A stretch of 64,000 nt of DNA from Cellulomonas sp. Root485 (GCF_001426705.1 NZ_LMFC01000003.1:636841-700840), one strand, 5' to 3'; numbered from the stretch's first letter, positions 34,241-43,084 are shown. Numbers and translations: made by a program. Notes: generated by a model not told the origin, from the sequence alone.

Positions 34241-34969
34241 TCACCCGAGCCGGTACACGGACACGTGCGAGCGGGAGTCGGCCGTGAACTCCTCGCCGGA
34301 CCAGTCGGCGTCGCGGCTCTCCAGCGTGAAGCCGGCCAGCTGTCCCATGAGGTCGAGCTCGGACGGCCAGATGTAGCGGTGCGGTGTGCGGCCGAGCTCG
34401 GCCTGCCGGCCCGCGTCGAAACGGAAGTGGTGCGAGACCACCCGCTGGTGCAGGACGTCGTAGGTGTCGAGGCCGATGTACCCGGGCTGGTTCAGCCAGA
34501 CGGTCGCCTCCACTCCGGGCGGGAGCTTGCGCAGCTCGGGCACCCAGAGCTCGATCACGAACGCTCCGCCCGGGACGAGGTGGCGGGCGGCGTTGCGGAA
34601 GCACGCGACCTGTTCCTCCTGCGTGAGCAGGTTCGCGATGGTGTTGAACACGAGGTAGACGAGGCTGAACTCGCCCGGTGCGGTGGCCGTCGCCATGTCG
34701 CCCAGCACGACCGGGATCGCGTCCTCGTCGACCTTGGTCCGCAGCTGCTCGACCATGTGCGGCGACAGCTCGATGCCGGTGACCGGAACCCCGCGCTCGG
34801 CGAGCGGAACGGCGACGCGACCGGTCCCGATCGCGAGCTCGAGCGCGCGACCCCCGTCCGCGAGCGCTACGAGCCTGTCCACTGTCGGTCCGAGGACCTC
34901 GGGCGCGAACATGCCGGTGCCGGGGGTGTCGTAGCGCCGTGCGGTCTCGGCGTCCCAGAGCTGTTCCAT
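34241..34969 (-). CDS. Class I SAM-dependent methyltransferase
   Basis: A 242-residue Rossmann methyltransferase. Motif I is ALELAIGTGRVAVPLA (about 41-56), followed by VTGIELSPHMVEQL and VLGDMA. The tail has IWPSELDLMGQLAGF, frequent in actinobacterial small-molecule methyltransferases. ATG at 34969 (MEQLWDAETARRYD); a GTG three codons earlier is possible. It follows the aldo/keto reductase by 43 bases on the same strand. Substrate unknown. Confidence 0.88.
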   Translation of the reverse strand: MEQLWDAETARRYDTPGTGMFAPEVLGPTVDRLVALADGGRALELAIGTGRVAVPLAERGVPVTGIELSPHMVEQLRTKVDEDAIPVVLGDMATATAPGEFSLVYLVFNTIANLLTQEEQVACFRNAARHLVPGGAFVIELWVPELRKLPPGVEATVWLNQPGYIGLDTYDVLHQRVVSHHFRFDAGRQAELGRTPHRYIWPSELDLMGQLAGFTLESRDADWSGEEFTADSRSHVSVYRLG

Positions 34970-35012
34970 CGGGTCGACGATGTCAGTGGACGGCCGCGCC
35001 CGTCCACGGGAT

Positions 35013-35894
35013 TCAGGCCTCGGGTATGGGCCGTCCGAACGTCTCCAGGGTGATGGCGGCCGGGTCGGGTCCGCCGCGCACACCGCGGTCGAGGGCGGTG
35101 ATCGCGGCGAGCTCGGCCTCGCTCAGCTCGAAGCCGAACACGTCGAGGTTCTCGGCGATCCGCGTGGGGTTGGTGGACTTCGGGATGGCCGAGCGCCCCT
35201 GCTGCAGGTGCCAGCGGAGCATCACCTGCGCGGGTGACCGGCCGTGCTCGTCGGCGATGCCCGTGATCGTCGGGTCGTCGAGCGTGCTGCCGGCATACCC
35301 CTCCCGGTAGAACGTGATGCCGCCGATCGGGGACCACGCCTGCGTGAGGATCCCGTGCTCGGCGTTCGCGGCCAGCACCTCCGGCTGGGAGAAGTACGGG
35401 TGCACCTCCACCTGGTTGAGCGCGGGCACCACGGACGCGGTACCGAGCAGCTCCTCGAGGTGCTCGGGCATGAAGTTGCTGACGCCGATCGCGCGGACGC
35501 GGCCGTCGGCGAGGAGGGTCTCCAGCGCGCGGTACGCCTCGATGGTCAGGTCGAACCGGCTGGGCAGGGGCTGGTGCAGGATCAGCAGGTCGAGCTGGTC
35601 GACGCCGAGCTTCCCGACGCTCTTGTCGAAGGCGTGCAGGGTGGCGTCGTAGCCGTAGTCGGAGATCCAGACCTTCGTCTCGAGGAACACCTCCGACCTC
35701 GCGACGCCGGACCGGCGCAGGCCCTCGCCGACCCCGCGTTCGTTCAGGTAGGCCGCGGCGGTGTCGATGTGCCGGTATCCGGTGGCGAGCGCGGTGGCGA
35801 CGGCGTCGGCCGTCTCGTCGGGCGGGGTCTGGAAGACACCGAAGCCGAGCGCGGGCATCTCGGTGCCGTTGTTGAGGGTCAGGGTGATGGACAT
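35013..35894 (-). CDS. Aldo/keto reductase (2,5-diketo-D-gluconate-reductase type)
   Basis: A 293-residue TIM-barrel reductase. The tetrad is visible: Asp and Tyr in HIDTAAAYLNE, Lys in LETKVW, His in LLILHQP. The NADPH-binding end reads AIPKSTNPTRIAENLDVF. It opens with LNNGTEMPALGFGVFQ, as in DkgA/prostaglandin-synthase types. ATG at 35894 with a TAGCGT -10 seven bases upstream. The methyltransferase downstream may be cotranscribed. Confidence 0.93.
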   Translation of the reverse strand: MSITLTLNNGTEMPALGFGVFQTPPDETADAVATALATGYRHIDTAAAYLNERGVGEGLRRSGVARSEVFLETKVWISDYGYDATLHAFDKSVGKLGVDQLDLLILHQPLPSRFDLTIEAYRALETLLADGRVRAIGVSNFMPEHLEELLGTASVVPALNQVEVHPYFSQPEVLAANAEHGILTQAWSPIGGITFYREGYAGSTLDDPTITGIADEHGRSPAQVMLRWHLQQGRSAIPKSTNPTRIAENLDVFGFELSEAELAAITALDRGVRGGPDPAAITLETFGRPIPEA

Positions 35895-35901
35895 TCCGTC
35901 G

Positions 35902-35907
35902 ACGCTA
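35902..35907 (-). promoter_or_regulatory. -10 element TAGCGT, probable leaderless start
   Basis: TAGCGT on the minus strand lies seven bases before the ATG at 35894; no ribosome-binding site. Confidence 0.5.
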
Positions 35908-35951
35908 CGACGGCGTCGCGGACCTTGGGAGGCCCTGGCGTGACCCCCCAG

Positions 35952-37226
35952 TCAGCGCAGCGCCGCGACCTTGCGGGCCAGCACCTCGCGCTCACGCTCG
36001 TTCCCGCACAGCGCGATCGCCTGCTCGAGCTCGCGCCGGGCGTCGTCGTGACGACCGAGGCGGCGGAGCAGCTCGCCGCGCACGCTCGGCAGCAGGTGGG
36101 ACTCGCGCAGGCGGCCCGCCGCGACCAGCTCGTCCACCACCGACAGCCCCGCCGCAGGACCCTGCGCCATCGAGATCGCGACCGCTCGGTTCAGCTCGAC
36201 GACGGGTGACGGGGCCAGCCGCCCGAGCGCTTCGTAGAGCACGACGATCCGGTCCCAGTCGGTCGCCTCCACCGACGGCGCGACCGCGTGGCACTCCGCG
36301 ATCGCGGCCTGGACGCCGTACGCCCCCAGCCCGCGGCCCACACGACCGGCGGTGGCCAGGGCTGCGCGTCCGCGGCGGATCGCCGCCCGGTCCCACCGCT
36401 GACGGTCCTGCTCCTCGAGCAGCACGGGCTCGCCGTCGTCGCGGACCCGCGCGGGGAACCGGGCGGCGGTCAGCTCCAGGAGCGCGAGCAGACCGTGCAC
36501 CTCGGGCTCGTCGGGGACCAGCTGCGCCAGGACGCGCGCCTGCCGGACGGCCTCGTGGGCCAGGTCCTGACGGATCCAGTCACTGCCCGACGTCGCCGAC
36601 GAGCCCTCCGTGAACACGAGGTAGAGGACGTTCAGCACCGCCGCCAGCCGTTCGCGCCGCTCGCCGGGCGGCGGCACCTCGAACGCGACCTGCGCAGCGC
36701 CGAGCGTCTTCTTCGCGCGGGTCACCCGGGCCTGGACCGTGGAGGTCGGCACCAGGAGCGCCCGGGCGATCTCGTCGCTGGTCAGACCGCCGACCACCCG
36801 CAGGGTCATCGTGACCTGTGCCTCGCGCGACAGCACCGGGTGGCACGCGACGAACATCAGCGCCAGTACGTCGTCGTCGATCCGGTCGGGGTCCCACAGC
36901 AGGTCGTCGCCGACGCTCTCGCTCAGGTCGCGCGCGAGAGTCGCGTGCCGCTCGTCGAGCGCGACGCGACGCCGGTACGTGTCGACCGCCCGCCGTCGGG
37001 CCACCGTGAGCAGCCACGCCGCCGGGCTGGTCGGGACCCCGTCGCGCGGCCACGCCACCAGCGCGGCCGCGAGCGCCTCCTGCGCGAGGTCCTCCGCCAG
37101 GCCGAAGTCGCCGGTGGTGCGGGCGAGGGTCGAGACGATGCGCGCGGACTCGATCCGCCACACCGCCTCGACCGCGTCCCGCCCGGAACCCGACCGACTC
37201 AGAGCTGACCCGCCCGCTCGCGCCAC
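35952..37226 (-). CDS. ECF42-type RNA polymerase sigma factor with TPR-like extension
   Basis: About 424 residues, far longer than a plain ECF sigma. Region 2 is VWRIESARIVSTLARTTGDFGLAEDLAQEA, read in pieces. Region 4 is EAQVTMTLRVVGGLTSDEIA followed by STVQARVTRAKK. A helical C-terminal extension of about 230 residues (COG4941) ends in a TPR-like ELNRAVAI...LLRRLGRHDDARRELEQAIAL. ECF42 factors are paired with YciI/DGPF proteins, exactly the upstream gene here. The best start is the GTG at 37226, which lies inside a copy of the yciI 3' end; the frame stays open upstream to 37403. The inducing signal is unknown. Confidence 0.87.
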   Translation of the reverse strand: MARAGGSALSRSGSGRDAVEAVWRIESARIVSTLARTTGDFGLAEDLAQEALAAALVAWPRDGVPTSPAAWLLTVARRRAVDTYRRRVALDERHATLARDLSESVGDDLLWDPDRIDDDVLALMFVACHPVLSREAQVTMTLRVVGGLTSDEIARALLVPTSTVQARVTRAKKTLGAAQVAFEVPPPGERRERLAAVLNVLYLVFTEGSSATSGSDWIRQDLAHEAVRQARVLAQLVPDEPEVHGLLALLELTAARFPARVRDDGEPVLLEEQDRQRWDRAAIRRGRAALATAGRVGRGLGAYGVQAAIAECHAVAPSVEATDWDRIVVLYEALGRLAPSPVVELNRAVAISMAQGPAAGLSVVDELVAAGRLRESHLLPSVRGELLRRLGRHDDARRELEQAIALCGNEREREVLARKVAALR

Positions 37227-37232
37227 GCACGC
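37199..37232. repeat. Duplicated 34-base segment, copy over the sigma start
   Basis: Matches 37265-37298 at 33 of 34 positions, 66 bases apart. This copy contains the putative GTG start of the sigma factor. Confidence 0.8.
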
Positions 37233-37264
37233 ACTCGCCTTCCCGCGGCTCTCGTCCGACGACG

Positions 37265-37298
37265 TCAGAGCTGGCCCGCCCGCTCGCGCCACGCACGC
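37265..37298. repeat. Duplicated 34-base segment, copy at the yciI stop
   Basis: Encodes the last ten residues and stop of the YciI protein on the minus strand (WRERAGQL-stop). The other copy is at 37199-37232. Confidence 0.8.
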
Positions 37299-37684
37299 TC
37301 CTTCTGGATCCACTCGTTGTCCTGCGGGAAGTCGTCGATGCTCGTGACCCGGCGGATCTCGGTCTTCTGGCCGGGCCCGGTCATCGGTGCCCGCTTGGCC
37401 CACTCGACGGCCTCCTCCTTGGAGGCGACGTCGAGGATCCAGTAGCCGCCGAAGAGCTCCTTGGTCTCGCCGTAGGGGCCGTCGCTGACGACGGGCGGGT
37501 CGGACGAGAAGTCGATGACCACACCGTCGGCGGCATCGTCCAGGCCCTCGGCCGCGACGAGCACGCCGGCGGAGATCATCTCCTGGTTGAACCGGCCCAT
37601 CGCCTCCATGATCGTGTCGAAGTCGACGTCCTGGAACGCCGCGTAGGCCTCGTCGGTGGCGCGCATGATCAGCATGTACTTCAC
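37265..37684 (-). CDS. YciI/DGPF-type protein, ECF42 partner
   Basis: A 139-residue dimeric alpha/beta-barrel protein of the YCII-related DGPF family. Marks are KYMLIMRATDEAYAAF at the start, VVSDGPYGETKELFGGYWIL (the DGP[FY] motif) and EWAKRAPMTGPG. GTG start at 37684 with GGAG eight bases upstream. DGPF proteins are the conserved partners and targets of ECF42 sigma factors, and the promoter 49 bases upstream matches that class. A direct link to oxidative metabolism is suspected in the family but unproven. Confidence 0.88.
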   Translation of the reverse strand: MKYMLIMRATDEAYAAFQDVDFDTIMEAMGRFNQEMISAGVLVAAEGLDDAADGVVIDFSSDPPVVSDGPYGETKELFGGYWILDVASKEEAVEWAKRAPMTGPGQKTEIRRVTSIDDFPQDNEWIQKERAWRERAGQL

Positions 37685-37732
37685 GGTTGTTCTCCTGCCG
37701 TGTCGGGGTCCCCTTCGGACCCTCTCACTGAC

Positions 37733-37762
37733 GAGTCGAACGGCGGAACCGCGGGATCGACA
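37733..37762 (-). promoter_or_regulatory. ECF42-type promoter before yciI
   Basis: On the minus strand TGTCGA (37757-37762), an 18-base spacer and CGACTC (37733-37738). ECF42 promoters are described with TGTCGA at -35 and a CGA/TC-type -10. Autoregulation of the yciI-sigma pair is expected. Confidence 0.6.
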
Positions 37763-37805
37763 TCGTCGTCCGAGCAATCTCGACGACAGTGCCGGCCGGT
37801 CCACC

Positions 37806-37811
37806 TACGAT
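37806..37811 (+). promoter_or_regulatory. -10 element TACGAT, probable leaderless start
   Basis: TACGAT lies seven bases before the ATG at 37819 of the PNPOx-GNAT gene; no ribosome-binding site. Confidence 0.5.
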
Positions 37812-37818
37812 GCGGCGG

Positions 37819-38757
37819 ATGGATCGTGAAGAGCTGATCGCCTACGTCCGGTCGCACCGGGAGGCAGTCCTGTCCACGATCGGACCGGACGGGTCGCCGC
37901 AGGCCGCCTACCTGCCGATCACCGCGACCGACCGGGGCGAGCTCGTGCTCGACGCGCGGGCGTCGTCGCGCAAGGTCGCGAACGTCCGTCGGGACCCGCG
38001 GGTGGCGGTCGTCGTCGGGGGCGCCGACGGGACCACGCTGCAGTGCGAGGGGACCGCCGACCTGCCGGACGGCGCCGACCGGGACGCCTGTGCGCGGGCC
38101 TACCTCGACGCGTTCCCGCAGTTCACGCCGTCGCTGGCTGACCCGGACATCGTCCTGGTCCGGATCCGGCTGACCTGGGCGCGCTACGGCGACTACCGGC
38201 CCGGCGCCTCGTCGTCGCAGGACGTCGACCTGGGGGTCCCGATCCGCCGCGTCCGTCCCGACGACTGGCGCGCGGCGCGGGCCCTGCGGCTGGAGGCGCT
38301 GCAGGACGAGGCTGCCGGCATCGCGTTCCTGGAGACCTACGAGCGGGCCTCGACCGAGCCCGACGCCTTCTACCAGGGGCGCACCGCCCGCGCGTCGGAC
38401 GGGGACGACGTCGCGCAGTTCGTCGCCGTCGACGGGTCGACATGGGTGGGCTCGGTCACGGTGATCGTGCAGCGGGCCGGGTCGCTCGACTACCACGGGC
38501 ATCCGGTCGAGCGGAGCCGCGCGACGGTGGTCGGGGTCTACGTGCGCGGCGAGCAGCGCGGTTCCGGGCTCATCGACCGGCTGCTCGAGGAGACCGCGCA
38601 GTGGGCCCGTGACCTGGGCTTCGACGAGCTGACCCTCGGGGTGCACGCCGAGAACGCCCGGGCGCAGGGTGCCTACCGGCGCGCAGGCTTCGTGCCCTCG
38701 GGCGTCACCTTCGCCAGCTCCATCGGCCCGGAGCTGGAGATGGTGCGGCGGCTCTGA
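37819..38757 (+). CDS. Fusion: PNPOx-like flavin/F420-binding domain + GNAT acetyltransferase
   Basis: 312 residues. Residues 1 to about 130 are a split-barrel PNPOx-like domain (VLSTIGPDGSPQAAYLPI, then SSRKVANVRRDPRVAVVVGG), as in F420- or FMN-binding reductases. Residues 145-312 are a GNAT acetyltransferase: IRRVRPDDWRAARALRLEAL, the acetyl-CoA loop VYVRGEQRGSGLIDRLLEE and HAENARAQGAYRRAGFVPSG. The join has no stop or obvious insertion, so it reads as a true fusion. Both domains occur separately in many genomes; the combined role is unknown. Divergent from the ECF42 unit with 134 bases between starts. Confidence 0.88.
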   Translation: MDREELIAYVRSHREAVLSTIGPDGSPQAAYLPITATDRGELVLDARASSRKVANVRRDPRVAVVVGGADGTTLQCEGTADLPDGADRDACARAYLDAFPQFTPSLADPDIVLVRIRLTWARYGDYRPGASSSQDVDLGVPIRRVRPDDWRAARALRLEALQDEAAGIAFLETYERASTEPDAFYQGRTARASDGDDVAQFVAVDGSTWVGSVTVIVQRAGSLDYHGHPVERSRATVVGVYVRGEQRGSGLIDRLLEETAQWARDLGFDELTLGVHAENARAQGAYRRAGFVPSGVTFASSIGPELEMVRRL

Positions 38758-38990
38758 CGGGGTGTGGAATACGACACTCCGGACATTCGGCGGCTCTCGG
38801 TCGGCTACCCTGGCTCCCCACCACGCCCGGCCGGCAGGCCCGGTGTTCGCCGCAGGCCTCCGCTCGATGCACGTCACCGCGACGCTCCTCGCCGGGCGCC
38901 ACAGCACGGGTGCGACGCCGCCCCACCCCCATGACCGTCCTGCTCGAGGCACGTCTCGGACCGGCCGTGCCGCACGACGAGGAGATCCCC

Positions 38991-39404
38991 ATGAACAAGA
39001 CCCCCGACGTGGACGTGGACCGTCGCGCCGCCGCGGACCAGGACTTCGCGGCCGCGCGTGAGCTGGCGACCGGCGACGAGGCAGTCGAGCTCGCGGACCG
39101 CGCCATCACGACGTACCTGGACGAGCTCGGCGACGTGGCCTCGGCCGCGCAGGTGCTGTGGTTCCTCGGGCGGCTCGAGGACGCCCGCGGTCGCACCGAC
39201 CTCGCGGCCGCGCAGCTGAGGTCAGCCGTCGAGGGGTTCGTCGTCACGCACGACGACCGCGCGACCGAGGTGGCCGACGAGCTCGTCGCGCTGCTGCGCC
39301 GCACCGGGCAGGAGGACCGTGTCGAGGAGTTCCTCGCGTGGCAGGCCCGGCTGCTCGGCACCGTGACCGGCGAGCAGACAGCCGGCCGCCGACGAGCACC
39401 CTGA
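38991..39404 (+). CDS. Small TPR-like helical protein
   Basis: A 137-residue soluble, strongly acidic and Ala-rich helical protein. The repeat rhythm (AVELADRAITTYLDELGDVASAAQVLWFLGRLEDARG, in parts) suggests two or three TPR-like hairpins. No enzymatic motif. ATG at 38991 with GAGGAG eight bases upstream. The family is unknown to me. The 233 bases before it (38758-38990) contain no gene that I can support. Confidence 0.75.
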   Translation: MNKTPDVDVDRRAAADQDFAAARELATGDEAVELADRAITTYLDELGDVASAAQVLWFLGRLEDARGRTDLAAAQLRSAVEGFVVTHDDRATEVADELVALLRRTGQEDRVEEFLAWQARLLGTVTGEQTAGRRRAP

Positions 39405-39412
39405 CGGGCGGC

Positions 39413-40084
39413 TCAGGGCTGGCGGCGGTGGACCGTCCACGCGTCGGCGGTGTCCAGGCCTCCGTCGGCCACGCGCGTGAACACCAGCCGGTCGTGCAGC
39501 CGGTCGCGGCGGCCCGCCCACAGCTCGACCTCGTCGCACTCGATCCGCCAGCCGCCCCACCCGTCGGGGACGGGGACGTCGTCCGGTGAGCCGGTGTCGG
39601 GGTAGAGGGCCGCGTACCGCTCGTAGGCGGCGACCAGTGCGGCCCGGTCGGCGATCGGCTGCGACTGGTCCGACGCCCACGCGCTGATCCGCGACCCCCA
39701 CGGCCGGGTGGCGAAGTAGGCCGTGATCTCGTCGCGCCCCACGGGGACCGCGCGCCCGCGGAACCGGACCGCCCGGAACATCGCCGGCCACGTCAGTGAC
39801 GCGGCGACCGATCCGGTGGCGATGATCTCCTGGCTCTTCGTGGAGCCGAGGTCGGTGACGAACCCCGGTCCGCGCTCGTCGAGGAAGCGCATGAGGACCG
39901 TGCGGACGTTCGCGCGGCCGTCGGCGTCGACCGTCGCCACCGACAGAGCCGTGGGCTCGACGACGTCGCCACGTTCGGCCTGCCGCGCCTGGGCCTCCGC
40001 GACCCATCGACGGACCTGGTGGAGCGGCGTCGACGACGCGACGTCGTCCTCGCTCAGTCCCTCGCCCGAGTACTCGCTGCGCAC
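39413..40084 (-). CDS. pdxH: Pyridoxamine 5'-phosphate oxidase
   Basis: A 223-residue FMN enzyme that oxidises pyridoxine/pyridoxamine phosphate to pyridoxal 5'-phosphate, the last step of B6 supply. Visible marks are ALSVATVDADGRANVRTVLMR, FVTDLGSTKSQEI (FMN/phosphate contacts), the SRISAWASDQSQPI segment and the C-terminal dimerisation motif ELWAGRRDRLHDR. GTG start at 40084, where the N-terminal RSEYSGEGLSEDD begins. Divergent from the ankyrin gene across 190 bases; the convergent small gene at 38991 ends eight bases away. Confidence 0.93.
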   Translation of the reverse strand: MRSEYSGEGLSEDDVASSTPLHQVRRWVAEAQARQAERGDVVEPTALSVATVDADGRANVRTVLMRFLDERGPGFVTDLGSTKSQEIIATGSVAASLTWPAMFRAVRFRGRAVPVGRDEITAYFATRPWGSRISAWASDQSQPIADRAALVAAYERYAALYPDTGSPDDVPVPDGWGGWRIECDEVELWAGRRDRLHDRLVFTRVADGGLDTADAWTVHRRQP

Positions 40085-40274
40085 GCTGCCACCCCTCGTT
40101 CGCCGGTTCGCTGCCGGGCCTCCGGAAGCGTACGTCGGCCGATACGCTGGCGGTGGCTTCCAGGCAGCCGACCGGTCCGCGGGCAGGGCACAGCCCACCT
40201 GGGTACGAGACGGCTGCACCATCCGCCTCCTTTCGGCCCGACCCGCGGACGCCGGGCGACGAGAGGAGGTCGCC

Positions 40275-41804
40275 GTGGCGACCCTGCCCACCCACCCGGA
40301 CCTCGGACACCTGCGCCGGCAGGCCCGCGCGCTGCAGCGCGCCGCCGTGGCCGGTGACCCACAGGCGGCCGAACGCATCACGCGGAACCATCCGCACCCC
40401 CCGGCCGACCTGTCGACGTTCCAGCTGAGCGCCGCCCAGCTCACCGTCGCGCGCGAGTACGGCTTCCCGAGCTGGCCGCGGCTGCGTCACCATCTCGACG
40501 CCCGGGCCGCCCACACGTGGACCCCCACCGACGAGGACCAGTCGGTGGCCGCGCAGTTCTGCCGGCTCGCCTGCCTGACGTACGCGGGCACCGACGGACC
40601 GGACCGCCGCGCCGCGGCACGTGCGCTCCTCGTCGCGCACCCGGACCTCGTCGACGACGACATCTGGGCGGCTGCTGCCGCGTCCCGACCGGACGTCGTC
40701 GCCCGCCTCCTCGACCCTGACCCGACGCTGGCGCGTCGCCGCGGCGGCCCGCACGGCTGGCGGCCGCTCGCCTACCTGGCCTACTCGCGGGTCGGCGGCG
40801 GGGATCCCGTCGCAACGGCCCGGCTGCTGCTCGATGCGGGCGCGGACCCGGACGAGGGCTACCTGTGGCACGGCGAACCGACCCTGTTCACGCTGCTCAC
40901 GGGCGTGTTCGGCGAGGGCGAGGGCGGTCCCCGGAACCAGCCGCGCCACCCGGCGTCGATCGCGCTGGCCCGACTGCTGCTCGACCGCGGCGCCGAGCCG
41001 AACGACGGGCAGACCCTGTACAACCGCATGTTCGGCACCGACGACGACCACCTGGTCCTGCTGTTCGAGTACGGCCTCGGTCGCGGCGACGGCGGGGTGT
41101 GGCGGAGACGGCTGGGACCGGAGGCGGTCGACGAGCCACGGAAGCTGGTGCGGGACCTGCTGCGCTGGGCGGTGCAGCACGGCCAGCTCGCCCGGGTCCA
41201 GCTGCTGGCCGACCACGGGGTGGACCTCCAGGCGCCCTTCGGTGACGGCGCGTGGCCGACGGGCGGTCGCACGGGGACGCCTGCGCCGACCCCGCTGAGC
41301 CTGGCCGCCGCCAGCGGCGACCGCGCGGTCGTCGACCTCCTCGTGTCACGCGGCGCGTCACCCGTCGACGTGCCGCCGGTCGAGGCGTTCGTCGAAGCCG
41401 CGATGCTGGGCGACCAGGACCGGCTCGCGGCTCTGGGGGACGCCGTGGCGGCGCAGGCACGCGACGAGCGTCCAGGGCTGATCGTCTGGGCGGCGGCGCG
41501 TGGTCGGCACGACACCGTCACCCTGCTGGTCGACCGAGGGTTCGACGTGAACGCGTACGGGCGGGCCGACGTCCCCGTCGAGGAGCGGTGGGAGACCGCG
41601 CTGCACGCCGCGGTCAACCTCGGGGACCCCGACCTCGTCTCCCTCCTGCTGAGCCTCGGCGCCGACCCGGCTCTGCGGGACGCCCGGTTCGGTGCGACCC
41701 CGCTGGACTGGGCACGGCACCTCGGCAAGACAGCCGTGGCCGAGGTGCTGAGTCAGACGAGCACCCCCTGGGAGAACCGGGACGCCGGGCGCGCCAGGCC
41801 GTAG
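40275..41804 (+). CDS. Ankyrin-repeat protein
   Basis: A 509-residue soluble protein. An N-terminal segment (PTHPDLGHLRRQARALQRA and YGFPSWPRLRHHL) is a small conserved module often fused to ankyrin repeats. About six ankyrin repeats follow, for example LARLLLDRGAEPNDG, LSLAAASGDRAVVDLLVSRG and ALHAAVNLGDPDLVSLLLSLG. It should be a protein-binding scaffold. GTG at 40275 with GAGGAGGT eight bases upstream. Its 3' end overlaps the convergent monooxygenase by 52 bases. Confidence 0.87.
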   Translation: MATLPTHPDLGHLRRQARALQRAAVAGDPQAAERITRNHPHPPADLSTFQLSAAQLTVAREYGFPSWPRLRHHLDARAAHTWTPTDEDQSVAAQFCRLACLTYAGTDGPDRRAAARALLVAHPDLVDDDIWAAAAASRPDVVARLLDPDPTLARRRGGPHGWRPLAYLAYSRVGGGDPVATARLLLDAGADPDEGYLWHGEPTLFTLLTGVFGEGEGGPRNQPRHPASIALARLLLDRGAEPNDGQTLYNRMFGTDDDHLVLLFEYGLGRGDGGVWRRRLGPEAVDEPRKLVRDLLRWAVQHGQLARVQLLADHGVDLQAPFGDGAWPTGGRTGTPAPTPLSLAAASGDRAVVDLLVSRGASPVDVPPVEAFVEAAMLGDQDRLAALGDAVAAQARDERPGLIVWAAARGRHDTVTLLVDRGFDVNAYGRADVPVEERWETALHAAVNLGDPDLVSLLLSLGADPALRDARFGATPLDWARHLGKTAVAEVLSQTSTPWENRDAGRARP

Positions 41805-43084
41805 TGCTCGCGCAGGGTGGTGCCGGTGTACTCGCGACGGAAGAGGCCGCGGTCGCGCAGGATCGGCACCACCTGCTCGGCGAAGTCGGTGAACCCGCCG
41901 GTCAGGTACGGCGGCATGATGTTGAAGCCGTCGGCCGCACCGCGCGTGAACCAGGTCTCGATGACGTCGGCCACCTGTTCCGGCGTCCCGGCGACGAGCT
42001 TGTGCCCGCGAGCGCCCGCGAGGCGGTGCAGCAGCTGCCGCGACGTGGGCCGCTCGCGCTCGGCCAGGTCGCGGACCAGCTGGAACCGGGACGACTCCGC
42101 GCGGTCGCCCTCCACCTGGATGGCCTCGACCGGGAACGGGTCGTCCAGCTCGGCCTCGGTGAGCTCGACGCCGACGAGCCGGCGCAGCAGGTCGATCGAG
42201 TACGCGGGCTGCGTCAGCTCGTCGAGGTCGCGCTGGAGCGCCTTCGCCTCGGCATCCGTCGAGCCGAGGTACGGGCTGATGCCCGGCAGGACGAGCACGC
42301 GGTCGGGGTCGCGGCCGTGGCCCGCTGCCTGGGCGCGCAGGTCGGCGTAGTACGCCTGCGCCTCCTCCAGCGTCTGGTGGGCGGCGAACACGGCGTCCGC
42401 CCAGCGCGACGCGAACGCGCGCCCGGCGGGCGAGGTCCCGGCCTGCACGTAGACGGGCCGGCCCTGCGGGGTGCGCGGGGTGTTGAGCGGTCCCCGCACG
42501 GAGAAGTGCGGGCCGACGTGGTCGATGCGGTGGATGCGGTCGGTGTCCGCGTACTGGCCGGTGAGCCGGTCGCCGACCACCGCGTCGTCCTCCCACGAGT
42601 CCCACAGCGCGGTCACCACGTCGAGGAACTCGTCGGCCCGCTCGTACCGGTCGGCGTGCGTCGGGTGCTCGTCGAGACCGAAGTTCTGGGCGGCTCCCGG
42701 CGCGCCCGTGGTGACGATGTTCCAGCCCGCGCGTCCGGCGCTGACGTGGTCGAGGCCGGCGAACTGGCGGGCCAGGTTGTACGGCTCGGAGTACGTGGTG
42801 GACGCCGTGCCGATCAGGCCCAGGTGCGTGGTCGACGCGGCCAGGGCGGACAGCAGGGTGAACGGCTCCAGGCGGAACCGCGTCGCGTAGGCGATGTTGT
42901 CCGCGAGCGACGGGCCGTCCGCGAGGAAGAGCCCGTCGAACGTGGCGGCCTCCGCGGCCCGGGCCAGCTCGACGTAGTAGGAGAGGTCGAGGACGCGCTC
43001 GGGTGCCGACTCCCGGTACCGCCACGCGGCCTCGTGGTGACCGCCCGGGTACACGAACAGGTTGAGGTGCAGCTGCCGGGTCAT
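41753..43084 (-). CDS. NtaA/DmoA-type FMN-dependent monooxygenase (second copy)
   Basis: A 443-residue class C flavin monooxygenase (luciferase-like TIM barrel, NtaA/SnaA/DszA/DmoA group). Marks are LHLNLFVYPGGHHEAAWR, TTHLGLIGTASTTYSEPYN, RAGWNIVTTGAPGAAQNFG and the end RREYTGTTLREHYGLARP. These enzymes oxidise sulfides, sulfones, sulfonates or aminopolycarboxylates with reduced flavin from a partner reductase. It overlaps the upstream monooxygenase by ATGA and is its paralogue. The transporter genes and cysteine leader upstream point to organosulfur scavenging. No flavin reductase gene is present in the operon. Confidence 0.9.
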   Translation of the reverse strand: MTRQLHLNLFVYPGGHHEAAWRYRESAPERVLDLSYYVELARAAEAATFDGLFLADGPSLADNIAYATRFRLEPFTLLSALAASTTHLGLIGTASTTYSEPYNLARQFAGLDHVSAGRAGWNIVTTGAPGAAQNFGLDEHPTHADRYERADEFLDVVTALWDSWEDDAVVGDRLTGQYADTDRIHRIDHVGPHFSVRGPLNTPRTPQGRPVYVQAGTSPAGRAFASRWADAVFAAHQTLEEAQAYYADLRAQAAGHGRDPDRVLVLPGISPYLGSTDAEAKALQRDLDELTQPAYSIDLLRRLVGVELTEAELDDPFPVEAIQVEGDRAESSRFQLVRDLAERERPTSRQLLHRLAGARGHKLVAGTPEQVADVIETWFTRGAADGFNIMPPYLTGGFTDFAEQVVPILRDRGLFRREYTGTTLREHYGLARPASRFSQGVLV

